Positions 1 through 8,935 are shown, counted from the stretch's first letter. The stretch is 64,000 nucleotides of DNA from an uncultured Duncaniella sp. (GCA_910589485.1 CAJUSW010000001.1:464970-528969); one strand, 5' to 3'. Program-made: numbers and translations. Notes: generated by a model not told the origin, from the sequence alone.

Positions 1-1251
1 CAGATAGTGAAAGAGCCGATCTCATCGAAAGGTCCGCGCCTGACCACAGAAATCACCTTTACCGGCCGATACATGGTGCTGATACCATTCGGCGACAAAA
101 TATCGGTTTCAACTAAAATCAAGACCACGGAGGAGAAACTGCGTCTGCGACAGCTGATCGACAGTATCCGCCCCAAAAACTTCGGCATTATCATACGCAC
201 TTCGGCCGAAGGAAAAAGCGTGAGGGACCTCCACCACGAGCTGCGCACACTGCTGCGCTGCTGGGAGGAAACCGTGGCCAAAGCCAGGACAGCAACCGCC
301 CCGGCCCTCATATTCGAGGAAGAAAGCCGCATCGTGGGAATGTTGCGCGACGTGTTCAGCCCCACCTTCGAGAGCATCCATGTCAACGATAAGGAGACAT
401 TCAGCCAGATAGCCAAATACGTGGAACTGATCTCGCCCGAGAGCAAGGACATCGTGAAGCTATACGAGAGCGACGTCCCCATCTTTGACCACTTCAACAT
501 CACACGGCAGATCAAGTCGTCGTTTGGCAAAACGGTGTCGTTCAAATCGGGCGCCTACGTGATCATCGAGCACACCGAGGCTCTCCACGTAATCGACGTA
601 AACTCGGGCAACCGATCCAAGGCCGCCCCCGACCAGGAGAGCAACGCTCTGGAGGTAAACCTCAGGGCTGCCGACGAGATAGCACGCCAATTGCGCCTGC
701 GCGACATGGGCGGCATCATCGTGGTCGACTTCATCGACATGAACAAGGCCGAGAACCGCCAGAAGCTCTACGAGCACATGCGCGAGGTCATGGCCAACGA
801 CCGTGCCCGTCACAACATCCTGCCTCTGAGCAAATTCGGCCTCATGCAGATCACACGCCAGCGAGTGCGCCCGGCCCTTGACATCATCACAAGCGAGGAT
901 TGTCCCTCATGCCACGGCAAGGGGGAAGTGCAGCCGTCGCTCCTGTTCACCGACACTCTCCACGAGAAACTCGACTATCTGGTGAACACTCTCAAGGTCA
1001 AGGATTTCATCCTATATGTGCACCCATATGTGGCCGCCTACCTAAAGAAAGGTTTTCCCTCGCTCTACCGCAAGTGGCAATGGGAATTCGGATTCAAATT
1101 CCGCGTAGTCCCCGACGAGTCACTCGCTTATCTGCAGTACCGCGTGATTGACAACGAGCGCAACGAGATAGACCTTAAAGAAGAAAAGGACATTGCCTCA
1201 TCGGCGTCCAAATCCAAAGCAAGAACCAAGAACCGAAACAAGGAAGAATAG
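1..1251 (+). CDS. rng: Ribonuclease E/G, 5' end outside the window
   Basis: Endoribonuclease for rRNA maturation and mRNA decay. The reading frame is open from base 1 and the S1 domain lies outside the window, so this is a 3' part of the gene. Counting from the first internal ATG (base 7), the two metal-binding aspartate motifs are visible: HVIDVNSG (Asp about 197) and VVDFIDM (Asp about 241). The zinc-link motif CPSCHGKG (Cys about 299 and 302) is also present. The lysine-rich C-terminus is short, so this is the compact RNase G form without the long RNase E scaffold. A stem-loop terminator follows the stop codon. Family assignment is firm; the exact substrate set is inferred from the family. 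Confidence 0.95.
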   Translation, partial: QIVKEPISSKGPRLTTEITFTGRYMVLIPFGDKISVSTKIKTTEEKLRLRQLIDSIRPKNFGIIIRTSAEGKSVRDLHHELRTLLRCWEETVAKARTATAPALIFEEESRIVGMLRDVFSPTFESIHVNDKETFSQIAKYVELISPESKDIVKLYESDVPIFDHFNITRQIKSSFGKTVSFKSGAYVIIEHTEALHVIDVNSGNRSKAAPDQESNALEVNLRAADEIARQLRLRDMGGIIVVDFIDMNKAENRQKLYEHMREVMANDRARHNILPLSKFGLMQITRQRVRPALDIITSEDCPSCHGKGEVQPSLLFTDTLHEKLDYLVNTLKVKDFILYVHPYVAAYLKKGFPSLYRKWQWEFGFKFRVVPDESLAYLQYRVIDNERNEIDLKEEKDIASSASKSKARTKNRNKEE

Positions 1252-1302
1252 CGATTCTCCTGTCTCATAGACCCAACAAGTCTTTTAACCCCCTATAGAT
1301 AC

Positions 1303-1345
1303 AGTCGCCCGCCCACTTTCACAGTGTCGCGGGTGACTATTTTTC
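1303..1345 (+). terminator. Rho-independent terminator after rng
   Basis: Inverted repeat AGTCGCCCGC / GCGGGTGACT (one wobble) followed by ATTTTTCT, 50 bp after the rng stop codon. Confidence 0.75.
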
Positions 1346-1447
1346 TATCCCGGCATAAACGGCAACCTGGGCTTGGACCGCCCCCCGTGAGAACTTTACT
1401 GTAGCCCGTGGCGTTGTAAGGTCAGCGACCCAACGCATAAAAACACA

Positions 1448-2020
1448 ATGATCATGAAACAGGAAATAAGCACCCGCACAATCATCGCCCCTCAACCGGT
1501 GTTGATTGTGGCTACGTATGACGAGAACGGAGTACCCGATGCCATGAACGTGGCATGGGGCGGACAGAGCTGGAGCAACGAGGTGGCCCTGAACATCTCG
1601 AGCAACCACCAGACCACCGAGAACCTGCGCAAGCAGAAAGCATTCACCCTCAGCATCGGTACAGCCGACACGCTCAAGGAGTCGGACTATTTCGGCATAG
1701 TGACAGGCAAGAAAGTCAGCAAGGTTGAACACCTGGGCATAAAGTACACACGTGGCGAAAAGGTCAACGCTCCTATACTCGAACCGTTCCCCCTGAACAT
1801 GGAATGTGAGGTGGAATCCATAACCGATAATGGCGACGAGGGTGTACGCGTAGTGGCCAGAATAGTCAGGACCGTGGCCGACCGGTCGATACTCGATGCC
1901 GACGGCAAGGTAGACTATTCACGCCTCAACCCCATCATGTATGATTCGGAGACCCTCTCCTATTACACCCTCGGCCAGCGCATCGGACACGCGTTCCACG
2001 ATGGAGCTGCTCTGAAATAA
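1448..2020 (+). CDS. Flavin reductase-like FMN-binding protein
   Basis: 190 residues matching the flavin reductase / flavoredoxin split-barrel family (PF01613). The N-terminal strand pattern APQPVLIVATYDENGVPDAM and the later GxxSGxx-like loop around YFGIVTGKKV are typical. Such proteins bind FMN non-covalently and act as NAD(P)H:flavin reductases or electron carriers; the actual partner cannot be read from the sequence. It stands alone between two terminators. Two start codons in frame (1448 and 1454) are both possible. There is no signal peptide, so a cytosolic location is expected. Confidence 0.85.
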   Translation: MIMKQEISTRTIIAPQPVLIVATYDENGVPDAMNVAWGGQSWSNEVALNISSNHQTTENLRKQKAFTLSIGTADTLKESDYFGIVTGKKVSKVEHLGIKYTRGEKVNAPILEPFPLNMECEVESITDNGDEGVRVVARIVRTVADRSILDADGKVDYSRLNPIMYDSETLSYYTLGQRIGHAFHDGAALK

Positions 2021-2079
2021 ACCTATACGACATATATACCTCTTACCTTCTAATCTATCTATCAAAACGTATCTGCCGA

Positions 2080-2114
2080 GAGGGTGTCGCCGGCGCATTG
2101 CCTGCGACACCCTC
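2080..2114. terminator. Bidirectional terminator
   Basis: Perfect 11-bp stem GAGGGTGTCGC / GCGACACCCTC with a 13-nt loop, between the convergent flavin reductase and GH31 genes. Confidence 0.8.
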
Positions 2115-2151
2115 TTCATATCATGATTGACCGTGCCGGGGATCCTGACAA

Positions 2152-4512
2152 TCAATGGATCACCTCGACCTTTATTTCTCGTCCGCAATCAACGGATGGT
2201 AATATCACGCTCAATGATCGTTTGTCCTCATCATAGCGATATGAACCCTTGTCCAGCTTACGGTCATTCACCATGACCTTTTCAGGCTTTACGGAACCGA
2301 ATATCCTCAGCTCATACCCTCTCGCGGATTTCAACTGCAACTGACGGCCATCCGTAATGACTTCACGTGGAAAGATCGTATATACATTCTTGTCCCCGTC
2401 GGCACGACACGACATGCGGGTGAACGCATAATTCTCAGGATAATCCCGGTTGTCACCTTCATCCTCATACAGCCGGCTATCTCCGTTTCCTCCAGCTACA
2501 GCATTGATTATGATGGTGTCGGGACGATCGGTGACATTGGCCACGCCTGCCGGATTGAACGGGATCATTGCTCCCTGCCTGAAAAAGTAAGGGATCTGAT
2601 CGGCCGTGAACGACATGCTCCTTACACACGGACCCTCGATCAGCTCGTTGGTGGCCACGCTCCACCATCGGCCCGCAGGAAACCATATATCCTTTACGGC
2701 GACTCCATCCACTCCAGGCTCGGTGACAGGAGCGACCAGGATATCACTGCCAAACATGTATTCCCCTTCGTAGGCATACGCCTCATCCGACTCCGGCCAC
2801 TCGTAATATAGCGGACGGCACAGCGATATGCCGGTATCGTAAGCCTCGCGAGCCATGGTGTAGATGTAGGGGAACAATGCGTAACGTAGCTTCACGGCCT
2901 CACGTATCACCGGGAAATTGGGGAATTTCCATATCTGGCGTTCTATACGGCTGTCGTTGGTGGCATGGGTACGGAATATGGGAGTGAACACGCCAAACTG
3001 TATCCATCGCAACACAAGCTCGGGGTTATTGGCATTGTGCTCGTCGGTCCAGGCATGGCCACCCAGGTCGTGCCCCCAATAGCCATACCCGACATTTGAT
3101 GCTGTGGCGGTGAAATATGGCTGAAACGCCAGTGTAGGAAAGTTGATCAGGGCATCTCCCGAGAATCCTATCTGATAGCGATGGCTTCCGAGCCCTCCCC
3201 AACGGTGGAATATCACCGGACGGCGATCTGGCCGGTTCCTCATCATATCATTATAAAATACATGGTTACACCAATAGGTCTCACCTAACCCTTCGGTGAA
3301 ATCACTTGTGAGATGCTGTTGCCAGTCGATCCACCAGAAATCCACCCCTTCGCGCTCATGTTCACGAATCACCGTGTCAAAGAAGCTCTTTGCAAAATCG
3401 GGACGGTCAAGAATCCAAGGTATCGTATCCCCCTTGGTATATTTTCCGCCAAGTTCCTTATTCATCTTAGCGAAATACTGTGGAGACTCCGTGCGGCTGA
3501 TGCCATCGGCGGGATGCAGATTCAGTGCTATCTTAAAATTCTTTCCATGTATATCTTCGAGCAGTTTTTCAGGTTCAGGAATCAGCTTGGTATTCCAGCT
3601 CCAGCCCGTCCATCCTCCACGGCCGTCGGAATCAGCCTGGGTGCCGTTCCAGTGCCAATCCATGTCGAGAATCATCACATCACATGGAATACCGTTATGA
3701 TCCAGCTCGGACATTATATGGCGATAATCGTCAGCCGAATAGGCTGAGTACTTGCTGTACCAATACCCGAACACGTAGGCAGGAGGCAACGGTATATTTC
3801 CCGAAATCTTGGTGAAATCACTGATGGCCTTTTTATAATCATGTCCATATCCCATGAAATACAAGTCCCTGGCCTGAGGATCGGCTCGCTCTGCCCACCA
3901 GTCGAAACCCATGGATCCATCATGCTCAAAAGCAAACGATCTGCTCCCATCGGGTCGTGAGGCCGACCATGAATCATCTATCACAGCCCAGCCCGAGCGT
4001 GATATCACACCATTCTCCAGCTCACTGCGCTTATTATCGCCATTGCTCCCGTCAAGCGTCCGGCATGTACCTTTCAGATTCAACGGATCGGGCTTGCCGG
4101 GATACCAGGACTCGGTCTTTCCGTTAAGATCAAATTCTATCGACAGATTATCTCCCGACGCCGGGACGGTGACCGGATCGGTGCCTTTCCGGTACTTGAG
4201 CTTAAGCCTATCGGTTGTAATGTATAGATATGAACTGTCGTCAGCCGTGTGGAATACCGGTACTTCGAGATTCCTATTGATTACGGCAAAAGTCGCGCGG
4301 TCCTCAAATACACCTGAGTCACTGTACTCGATACGGATCATCTCGGGAGTAAGCACCGTGAACCGGGCGTTACCCGACACAACCACAGCCGCCGGATCGG
4401 CCACAGGATCGTTGACAGCCGACATGCTGGCTACTGAAAACATCACCGCGACTATAGCTATCAGCCGGGCTCGGGTTCGTTGCCATTTACCAATTAGAAT
4501 CTTTTTCAACAT
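2152..4512 (-). CDS. Secreted glycoside hydrolase family 31
   Basis: 786-residue alpha-glycosidase (alpha-glucosidase or alpha-xylosidase type) of family GH31. A hydrophobic segment at about residues 15-32 looks like a signal peptide, so export to the periplasm or cell surface is likely. The catalytic region has the nucleophile motif FWWIDWQQ (Asp about 396) and the acid/base motif GFSGDA (Asp about 453). The upstream strand GIPCDVMILDMDW is typical of the GH31 barrel. The C-terminus carries the usual beta domains. No SusC/SusD genes adjoin it, so it is an orphan glycosidase. It is divergent from the MarR-type regulator gene, and an ATTACGCA half-site like those in that regulator's operator lies just upstream (4537-4544). 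Substrate is not determined. Confidence 0.93.
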   Translation of the reverse strand: MLKKILIGKWQRTRARLIAIVAVMFSVASMSAVNDPVADPAAVVVSGNARFTVLTPEMIRIEYSDSGVFEDRATFAVINRNLEVPVFHTADDSSYLYITTDRLKLKYRKGTDPVTVPASGDNLSIEFDLNGKTESWYPGKPDPLNLKGTCRTLDGSNGDNKRSELENGVISRSGWAVIDDSWSASRPDGSRSFAFEHDGSMGFDWWAERADPQARDLYFMGYGHDYKKAISDFTKISGNIPLPPAYVFGYWYSKYSAYSADDYRHIMSELDHNGIPCDVMILDMDWHWNGTQADSDGRGGWTGWSWNTKLIPEPEKLLEDIHGKNFKIALNLHPADGISRTESPQYFAKMNKELGGKYTKGDTIPWILDRPDFAKSFFDTVIREHEREGVDFWWIDWQQHLTSDFTEGLGETYWCNHVFYNDMMRNRPDRRPVIFHRWGGLGSHRYQIGFSGDALINFPTLAFQPYFTATASNVGYGYWGHDLGGHAWTDEHNANNPELVLRWIQFGVFTPIFRTHATNDSRIERQIWKFPNFPVIREAVKLRYALFPYIYTMAREAYDTGISLCRPLYYEWPESDEAYAYEGEYMFGSDILVAPVTEPGVDGVAVKDIWFPAGRWWSVATNELIEGPCVRSMSFTADQIPYFFRQGAMIPFNPAGVANVTDRPDTIIINAVAGGNGDSRLYEDEGDNRDYPENYAFTRMSCRADGDKNVYTIFPREVITDGRQLQLKSARGYELRIFGSVKPEKVMVNDRKLDKGSYRYDEDKRSLSVILPSVDCGREIKVEVIH

Positions 4513-4693
4513 AAGTATGATTTAAGAGTATTCCTGATTACGCACTGCAAAAATAATACACATAAAGATTTTTGAAAACAATAATGAGTGACAATATAGT
4601 GATACGACAGCCATTAACCCCTACTCTACAATGACTTACGCAGATTCCAGCACTTAAAAAAAGTAGCTGATTGGTCAACATTGAATCCACATA

Positions 4694-4754
4694 TTTGCAT
4701 ATTACAGAAAATAGCATTAATTTTGCGTAATCAATTACGGAATTTATTACGCAA
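4694..4754 (+). promoter_or_regulatory. Promoter and nested palindromic operator of the MarR-GNAT gene
   Basis: TTTG at 4694 and TAATTTTGC at 4718-4726 fit the Bacteroidota -33/-7 promoter. Overlapping and following the -7 box are three half-sites: the perfect arms TTGCGTAAT (4723-4731) and ATTACGCAA (4746-4754), plus an inner palindrome CGTAAT-CA-ATTACG (4726-4739). Such a site next to the start codon suggests autorepression by the encoded MarR domain (inference). Confidence 0.65.
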
Positions 4755-4755
4755 T

Positions 4756-5715
4756 ATGGATTTCTTTGAAAAGACCGGTCCAATGGCGATCGGAAGCCGA
4801 CTGAGGATACTCACTGATACACTCACCCGCGACGCTGCTTCGATCTACGAATTGTATGGCATAGATTTCAAACCTAAATGGTTTCCGGTGTTCTACTCGC
4901 TTGCCGATGAACAGCCCAAAAGCGTCACAGTCATCGCCCGTGAAATAGGCCAATCCCACCCGTCGGTGAGCACTATTGTAAAAGAAATGACCGCCCAAGG
5001 GTTAGTCTCCGAGACCGACAACAGGGCCGACCGCAGGAAATCATTGATAGAGCTCTCCGACAAAGGAAAGGAAATAGCACGCGAACTGATCGTGCTTCTG
5101 CGCGATGTGGACCGCGCCGTGAGACAGATCTCTGAGGAGAGCGCCCACGACCTGTGGGGAGCGATTGCCGAATGGGAACGCTTGCTGGCTTCGAAATCCA
5201 TTTTCGATAGAGTGAAGGATGTGAAGATGAACCGCGAGAGCGCGGGGGTAGAGATTGTGGATTACACCCCGCAACATCGTGAGGCCTTCATCGCCCTCAA
5301 CCGTCAATGGATCGAGCGTTACTGGACCCTGGAACCCCACGACCTTGAATTGCTCGGAAATCCCACCGAAAACATCCTCGATCCCGGTGGCCACATACTG
5401 GTGGCATTATATAACGGTAAAGTAGCCGGAGTGTGCGCCCTGTGCAAAATGGATGCGTCAAGCGGATATGACTATGAGCTGGCCAAACTGGCGGTGGATC
5501 CGGAAATCCGTCGCAAGCACATAGGGCTGAAATTATGCAACGCCGCCATCAGCAAAGCCCGTTCATTGGGAGCAGGAAGGCTTTTTCTTGAAAGCAACAC
5601 TCGCCTGAAACCGGCCATAGCTCTGTATCGAAAACTCGGCTTCAAGGAACTGCCTGAATTCCATCCCGCCTATGCCCGCGGAGATATACAGATGGAACTT
5701 GATATTAACCGATAA
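4756..5715 (+). CDS. MarR-family regulator fused to GNAT acetyltransferase
   Basis: 319-residue fusion. Residues 1 to about 155 form a MarR-type winged helix: helix-turn-helix AREIGQSHPSVSTIVKEM and the wing D-R-R-KSLIELSDKG. Residues about 165-319 form a GNAT N-acetyltransferase with acetyl-CoA loop EIRRKHIGLKLCNAAI and the C-terminal ALYRKLGFKEL motif. Such two-domain proteins combine DNA binding with small-molecule or protein acetylation; the substrate is unknown. An upstream in-frame ATG at 4681 lies before the promoter -7 box, so I chose the ATG at 4756, which directly follows the operator. The cupin gene starts 15 bp downstream and is likely co-transcribed. Confidence 0.88.
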   Translation: MDFFEKTGPMAIGSRLRILTDTLTRDAASIYELYGIDFKPKWFPVFYSLADEQPKSVTVIAREIGQSHPSVSTIVKEMTAQGLVSETDNRADRRKSLIELSDKGKEIARELIVLLRDVDRAVRQISEESAHDLWGAIAEWERLLASKSIFDRVKDVKMNRESAGVEIVDYTPQHREAFIALNRQWIERYWTLEPHDLELLGNPTENILDPGGHILVALYNGKVAGVCALCKMDASSGYDYELAKLAVDPEIRRKHIGLKLCNAAISKARSLGAGRLFLESNTRLKPAIALYRKLGFKELPEFHPAYARGDIQMELDINR

Positions 5716-5730
5716 TATGACAATCTCGAA

Positions 5731-6069
5731 ATGGACTATAAAATATTCGTAAGCCGCGATAACGCAGTAAAGCGCACTTTCAAAGGTGTAAATCTCGACT
5801 CTCTCGCTGTGGGAGAGAGGTCGATGGTGACCAAGATGAATTACGTAAAGGGCAATTTCGCCACTATGCACTCACATCCCCATGAGCAGTGCGGATATGT
5901 GATATCCGGAAAATACCGCCTGATTGTGGAAGGTGACGACCGAATCGACGTCATCATGCACCCCGGCGACTCATATGCCATTCCGGGCAATATACCTCAT
6001 TCATTTGAAGTGATCGAGGGTGGAGAGGTTGTGGACGTATTCACTCCCCACCGCGAGGACTACCTGTAA
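5731..6069 (+). CDS. Small cupin-domain protein
   Basis: 112-residue single-domain cupin_2. Metal-ligand pattern HSHPHEQ at about residues 48-54 and the second cupin motif GDSYAIPGNIPHSFE near residue 85 are intact, so a metal-binding beta-barrel is expected. Small stand-alone cupins of this kind serve as isomerases, dioxygenase-like enzymes or sensors; function cannot be chosen here. It follows the MarR-GNAT gene by 15 bp in the same direction and probably shares its promoter. It is the last host gene before the mobile region. Confidence 0.85.
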   Translation: MDYKIFVSRDNAVKRTFKGVNLDSLAVGERSMVTKMNYVKGNFATMHSHPHEQCGYVISGKYRLIVEGDDRIDVIMHPGDSYAIPGNIPHSFEVIEGGEVVDVFTPHREDYL

Positions 6070-6337
6070 CCGCCCGCTCTATAAAGTATCGACCCTGATC
6101 ATCCTCCTCACCGGCACGGAAAAATCCGCTTACCCAAACAAGCATCTGACTCATCCGAATCGTGTTATTCACAACCTTATATCCAATCTTATTGCTTCAC
6201 ATAGTTTATTGTGTATGTTATATATGATGTATCTGGACATGGTTCATATACTTAATGACTAATTGATTGATATTGCACTTATTTTTACTCCTTTTAATTT
6301 AACTGAGTTGACTTTAGCCGATAGTAGTTATATATTG

Positions 6338-6376
6338 GAGGCTGTCTAACAATCAAAGTTAGGCAGTCTCTTTTTT
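6338..6376 (+). terminator. Strong terminator before the mobile region
   Basis: 13-bp stem (GAGGCTGTCTAAC / GTTAGGCAGTCTC, two G-U pairs), 7-nt loop and a T6 run. The stretch 6070-6337 upstream of it shows no convincing gene. Confidence 0.75.
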
Positions 6377-6395
6377 ATGGTTAAAATTGAGGTAA

Positions 6396-6506
6396 TCAGG
6401 CGACTTTCTTGTGAAAATCATGATTTGGAACAAAAACGCCCAATATAGGGGTTGCATTGCGCCTGTAGAGGCATCTTGATAAAAACAGTCGTAAAGTAGT
6501 CGCCAT
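6396..6506 (-). pseudogene. Remnant of a tyrosine integrase N-terminus
   Basis: A 36-codon frame begins MATTLRLFL and ends after LGVFVPNHDFHKK. The intact integrase at 31364-32566 begins MATTIRAIC and contains LGVSVNPEHWDFSKN, so the stub looks like an integrase start with an internal deletion. Its start codon abuts a degenerate att site (6507-6528), exactly as the intact integrase abuts its own att repeat. Short, so homology is suggestive rather than proven. Confidence 0.5.
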
Positions 6507-6740
6507 GGTTTAAATTGTGGTTTAAACCGACTGCAATCGTTAATAAATTTAATAATTAAATTGCCTCATGATTCATGCGGAGTATCTGAATCCACTCCGT
6601 ATTCGCGGTTATAGGCTTCTTCGTATCCCTTAATAATCTTTTCTTCGTCTTATATAATTTCGTGGGCATTAATTTATATTTTTCATAACATGTACATTTT
6701 CTAACTACACCCTAAAGAGGGTAAAAAATCCGCTGATCCC
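6507..6740. repeat. Degenerate att site plus left-end sequence of the relict element
   Basis: Begins with GGTTTAAATTGTGGTTTAAACC. The following roughly 230 bp closely match the left end of the main element (8958-9100 continuing at 9541-9610), including the stretches around 6575-6669. Together with the integrase stub to the left it has the layout of an attP-type junction: integrase start, att, left end. Confidence 0.7.
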
Positions 6741-6783
6741 ATATTTATCAATTTGAAAAGGCTGCATTTACATATTTAATTTG

Positions 6784-6792
6784 TAATTTTGC
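6784..6792 (+). promoter_or_regulatory. Promoter -7 box of the lipoprotein gene
   Basis: TAATTTTGC, about 70 bp before the start codon at 6863, fits the Bacteroidota TAnnTTTG element. Confidence 0.5.
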
Positions 6793-6862
6793 GATATGCC
6801 TTAAGAGTAATGGTCTGATAGGCAGAATTAGAATATGCAATTTTTTAGCTTAACCTATATTT

Positions 6863-7222
6863 ATGATGAAAGTAGTTTTATTCTCTTTGGTTATAGCTGT
6901 ATGCTGTTTGACTTCGTGCAAAACGTATATGGATTACTCTTCCTATCCTAAGATGGATGATCTGAAACTCGGTGTTAATAAGGAGTACGTGATAGAAAAG
7001 TGGGGACAGCCGTTTTCTTTCAGTTCTTATGTCATCAATAATGATACTATCGTTACCCTGAATTACAAGACACCTAAGGCGGTGGCCAATTGTGAGTTTA
7101 TCGTCACATCGGAACTGACATTTAAGAATGATAAGTTGGAGATGATATCTCAGTCGGATTTCGTTGTCCCTGATAATGTGATCCTATATGATCCGTCGAA
7201 AACAGCCTGTAAGAAGCAATAA
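6863..7222 (+). CDS. Small lipoprotein with BamE/SmpA-like motif
   Basis: 119 residues. A hydrophobic N-terminus ends in the lipobox CLTSC (Cys about 19), so it is predicted to be a lipoprotein. The following LKLGVNKEYVIEKWGQPFS matches the G-x(4-6)-V-x(4)-G-x-P signature of the small beta-alpha fold shared by BamE/SmpA-like proteins. It sits alone inside the relict element, with its own promoter and terminator. Cargo role unknown. The ATG at 6866 is an equally possible start. Confidence 0.75.
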   Translation: MMKVVLFSLVIAVCCLTSCKTYMDYSSYPKMDDLKLGVNKEYVIEKWGQPFSFSSYVINNDTIVTLNYKTPKAVANCEFIVTSELTFKNDKLEMISQSDFVVPDNVILYDPSKTACKKQ

Positions 7223-7228
7223 TAGGAT

Positions 7229-7269
7229 AATGGCTCCTGCCCGTCACGGGTGGGAGTCATTCGTTTTTT
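7229..7269 (+). terminator. Terminator after the lipoprotein gene
   Basis: AATGGCTCCTGCCCG / CGGGTGGGAGTCATT stem with G-U pairs, 3-nt loop, then GTTTTTT. Confidence 0.75.
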
Positions 7270-7310
7270 AGTATTGTAGCAGTATGTCAAGGGGCTCTTG
7301 CCGAACTGTG

Positions 7311-7364
7311 GGGGAGTTTATAGGTTTATGGGTTTAGGGGTTTATAGGTTTATGAGCTATCGAT
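7311..7364. repeat. Short GTTTATAGG/GTTTATGGG tandem-like repeat
   Basis: Five or so degenerate copies of GTTTATRGG follow one another. The reverse-complement type (ATAAACCC/ATAAACTC) recurs at 42389-42455 between dxr and rseP. Confidence 0.55.
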
Positions 7365-7434
7365 TTTGTAGCTCTACTATTTTGTGTAACCTTATTGCTG
7401 GTTCCGGGGGGAACGGCGGAGGTCGGCTCTCCGC

Positions 7435-8199
7435 TTAGATGGGTATGGGTGGTCGGGGAATTGGTGCATCGTCTGCGGGGTGGCCTTGCGGGCCCTCGCG
7501 GGTGGGCAGGCTCCAGCGGAGGATGGACGTTGGGTCGGTGAGGACGAGGATGGCGGTCTCGACCGGGGGCTCGGGTTTAGGGGGCCTCTGTGTGGTGTGG
7601 CCCTGCATGCCGAGGTAGAAGAAGGCGGGAATCTGTTCCCTGTCGACGTTTATGTGTATGACAAGGAAGCCTATGCCGCACAATAATGGGAATAGTGCGG
7701 AGCAGAGGCTGAGGAATTTCCCGGGGTCGGGTTGCATGGGGGAGTAGCCTTTGTATTCCTGGGCGTTGAGCAGGAGCATGAAGGCGGGGGAGGTACCGCG
7801 GACGCTGTCGGGGCGGGTGTAGGAGGCGTAACGGATGCGTTTGTGCAACGTTTTTACCTGACGGCGGGTGTAGCCGGTGTATTCGGGGTACATTTTGCCG
7901 AATTCTCTCTCTTTTCCTTCTTTGGATAGGTAGAGGAGTGCGGTTGCGCCCTCGGGGGATGTGGCGAGTCGGAAGTCGAGATATGATCTCAACAGGTCGG
8001 TTGAGTCGTAGCCTTTTGGGTCTACGATTACGATCGGGCGCGGGCGGTTTAGGCGACGGGCGCGTTCGAGCCGGGATATGACGTTTTTCTCGACGGGGGT
8101 TAGTTCCCGGCCGAGAAAGCGTGAGAATTGGTGACACCATATGTCGGGTCGCCGGATTCGTTTGGTTAGGTGGGTTACCTTGTGGCTCGTTGGTTTCAT
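7435..8199 (-). CDS. Hypothetical membrane-associated protein
   Basis: 254 residues, not recognised. Visible features: a basic N-terminal half with RPRPIVIVDPKGYDSTDLL, one probable transmembrane helix at about residues 163-187 (FLSLCSALFPLLCGIGFLVI), and a proline-rich C-terminus. The DNA is GC-rich, unlike the AT-rich main element next to it. A second long frame on the same strand (7577-8140) is arginine/proline-rich and looks like a composition shadow; the chosen frame is longer and has a plausible membrane segment. It could be cargo of the relict element or host DNA trapped between insertions. Confidence 0.55.
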   Translation of the reverse strand: MKPTSHKVTHLTKRIRRPDIWCHQFSRFLGRELTPVEKNVISRLERARRLNRPRPIVIVDPKGYDSTDLLRSYLDFRLATSPEGATALLYLSKEGKEREFGKMYPEYTGYTRRQVKTLHKRIRYASYTRPDSVRGTSPAFMLLLNAQEYKGYSPMQPDPGKFLSLCSALFPLLCGIGFLVIHINVDREQIPAFFYLGMQGHTTQRPPKPEPPVETAILVLTDPTSILRWSLPTREGPQGHPADDAPIPRPPIPI

Positions 8200-8663
8200 A
8201 TCAACGGCAAAGGTAGGTTACCGGGGAGGATGATATGGTGCGATAATGTCGTGTATCGGGTGGGAATTTTTAGACCAGAGGGCCAGAGATTTTTTATTTT
8301 TAAGTATAGAGGGGGAAGTATAGAGTATAGGTATTAGATTATTTGGCAGAGGGGTTTTAGGGGGATATTGGTGGAATATAAGAGGTTAGGAAGGGTGGAC
8401 GCGGGGAATTATAGGACGTCTTCGACGCCCATTTTGGTATGGATTTCGTTTTCCCCACGCCTCGGAAACGCGCAAATCTTGCCCTGACGGGCGATTTGCA
8501 CGTTCCCTCGTGGTGGGGCTTCAACTACATCGCCGTTTCACGGCTTAGTGGTTGGTGGGCCTTCGGAGGGGGGATTTCCATAGCCGAAGATAAGCATTAT
8601 GAAGCAGTCATCCGCCTCACCAACCGGAAAGAATCTGCTGACCCAAAAATCCGCTGACCCCGG
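8200..8663. other. Non-coding stretch with repeat debris
   Basis: No gene I can defend. It holds AGTATAGAG-type repeats at about 8303-8331, the same words that build the large inverted repeat at 53612-53785. A 72-codon plus-strand frame (8439-8657) resembles nothing I know and may be a decayed fragment. Confidence 0.4.
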
Positions 8664-8763
8664 TTTACACACTGGTTTACACAGACTGTTTAAACCACCG
8701 CCGTTTTCATGCTTTTAGACACGAAAAAAGCGACTACAAATTTTGTAATCGCTTGATTCTTAG
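8664..8763. repeat. Relict att site and duplicated tRNA-Lys flank
   Basis: GGTTTACAC / GGTTTACACAGACTG is a degenerate form of the att repeat. The following bases up to the tRNA copy match 32589-32668 almost base for base, including the GCGACTACAAATT...TGTAATCGC hairpin that would terminate the tRNA transcript. Confidence 0.75.
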
Positions 8764-8880
8764 TGACCTCGGAGAGGCTCGAACTCTCGACCCACTGATT
8801 AAGAGTCAGTTGCTCTACTTCGGCATCTGAAAGATTCGTTTCACTCATCTTTTAGATGCAACCAACTGAACTACGAAGTC
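8764..8880 (-). pseudogene. tRNA-Lys copy with a 44-nt hairpin in the D-loop
   Basis: Matches the intact tRNA-Lys(CTT) at 32669-32741 except for one D-stem substitution and an insert of about 44 nt in the D-loop. The insert folds on itself: GCATCTGAAAGAT and ATCTTTTAGATGC pair over 13 positions with one wobble. The -7 box found upstream of the intact gene is missing here because att sequence begins 56 bp upstream. It is therefore probably not a working tRNA. Confidence 0.8.
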
Positions 8881-8935
8881 ATACAGTTGATCTTTGTCAA
8901 AGTCTAAATCAAGGTCTCGACCTATTTCATCAAGC

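Noticed and set aside
7577..8140. 187-codon minus-strand frame
   Set aside because: Arg/Pro-rich composition shadow of the 254-residue frame on the same strand, with no domain.
8439..8657. 72-codon plus-strand frame
   Set aside because: No recognised family and it runs into the repeat-derived region before the relict att; may be debris.
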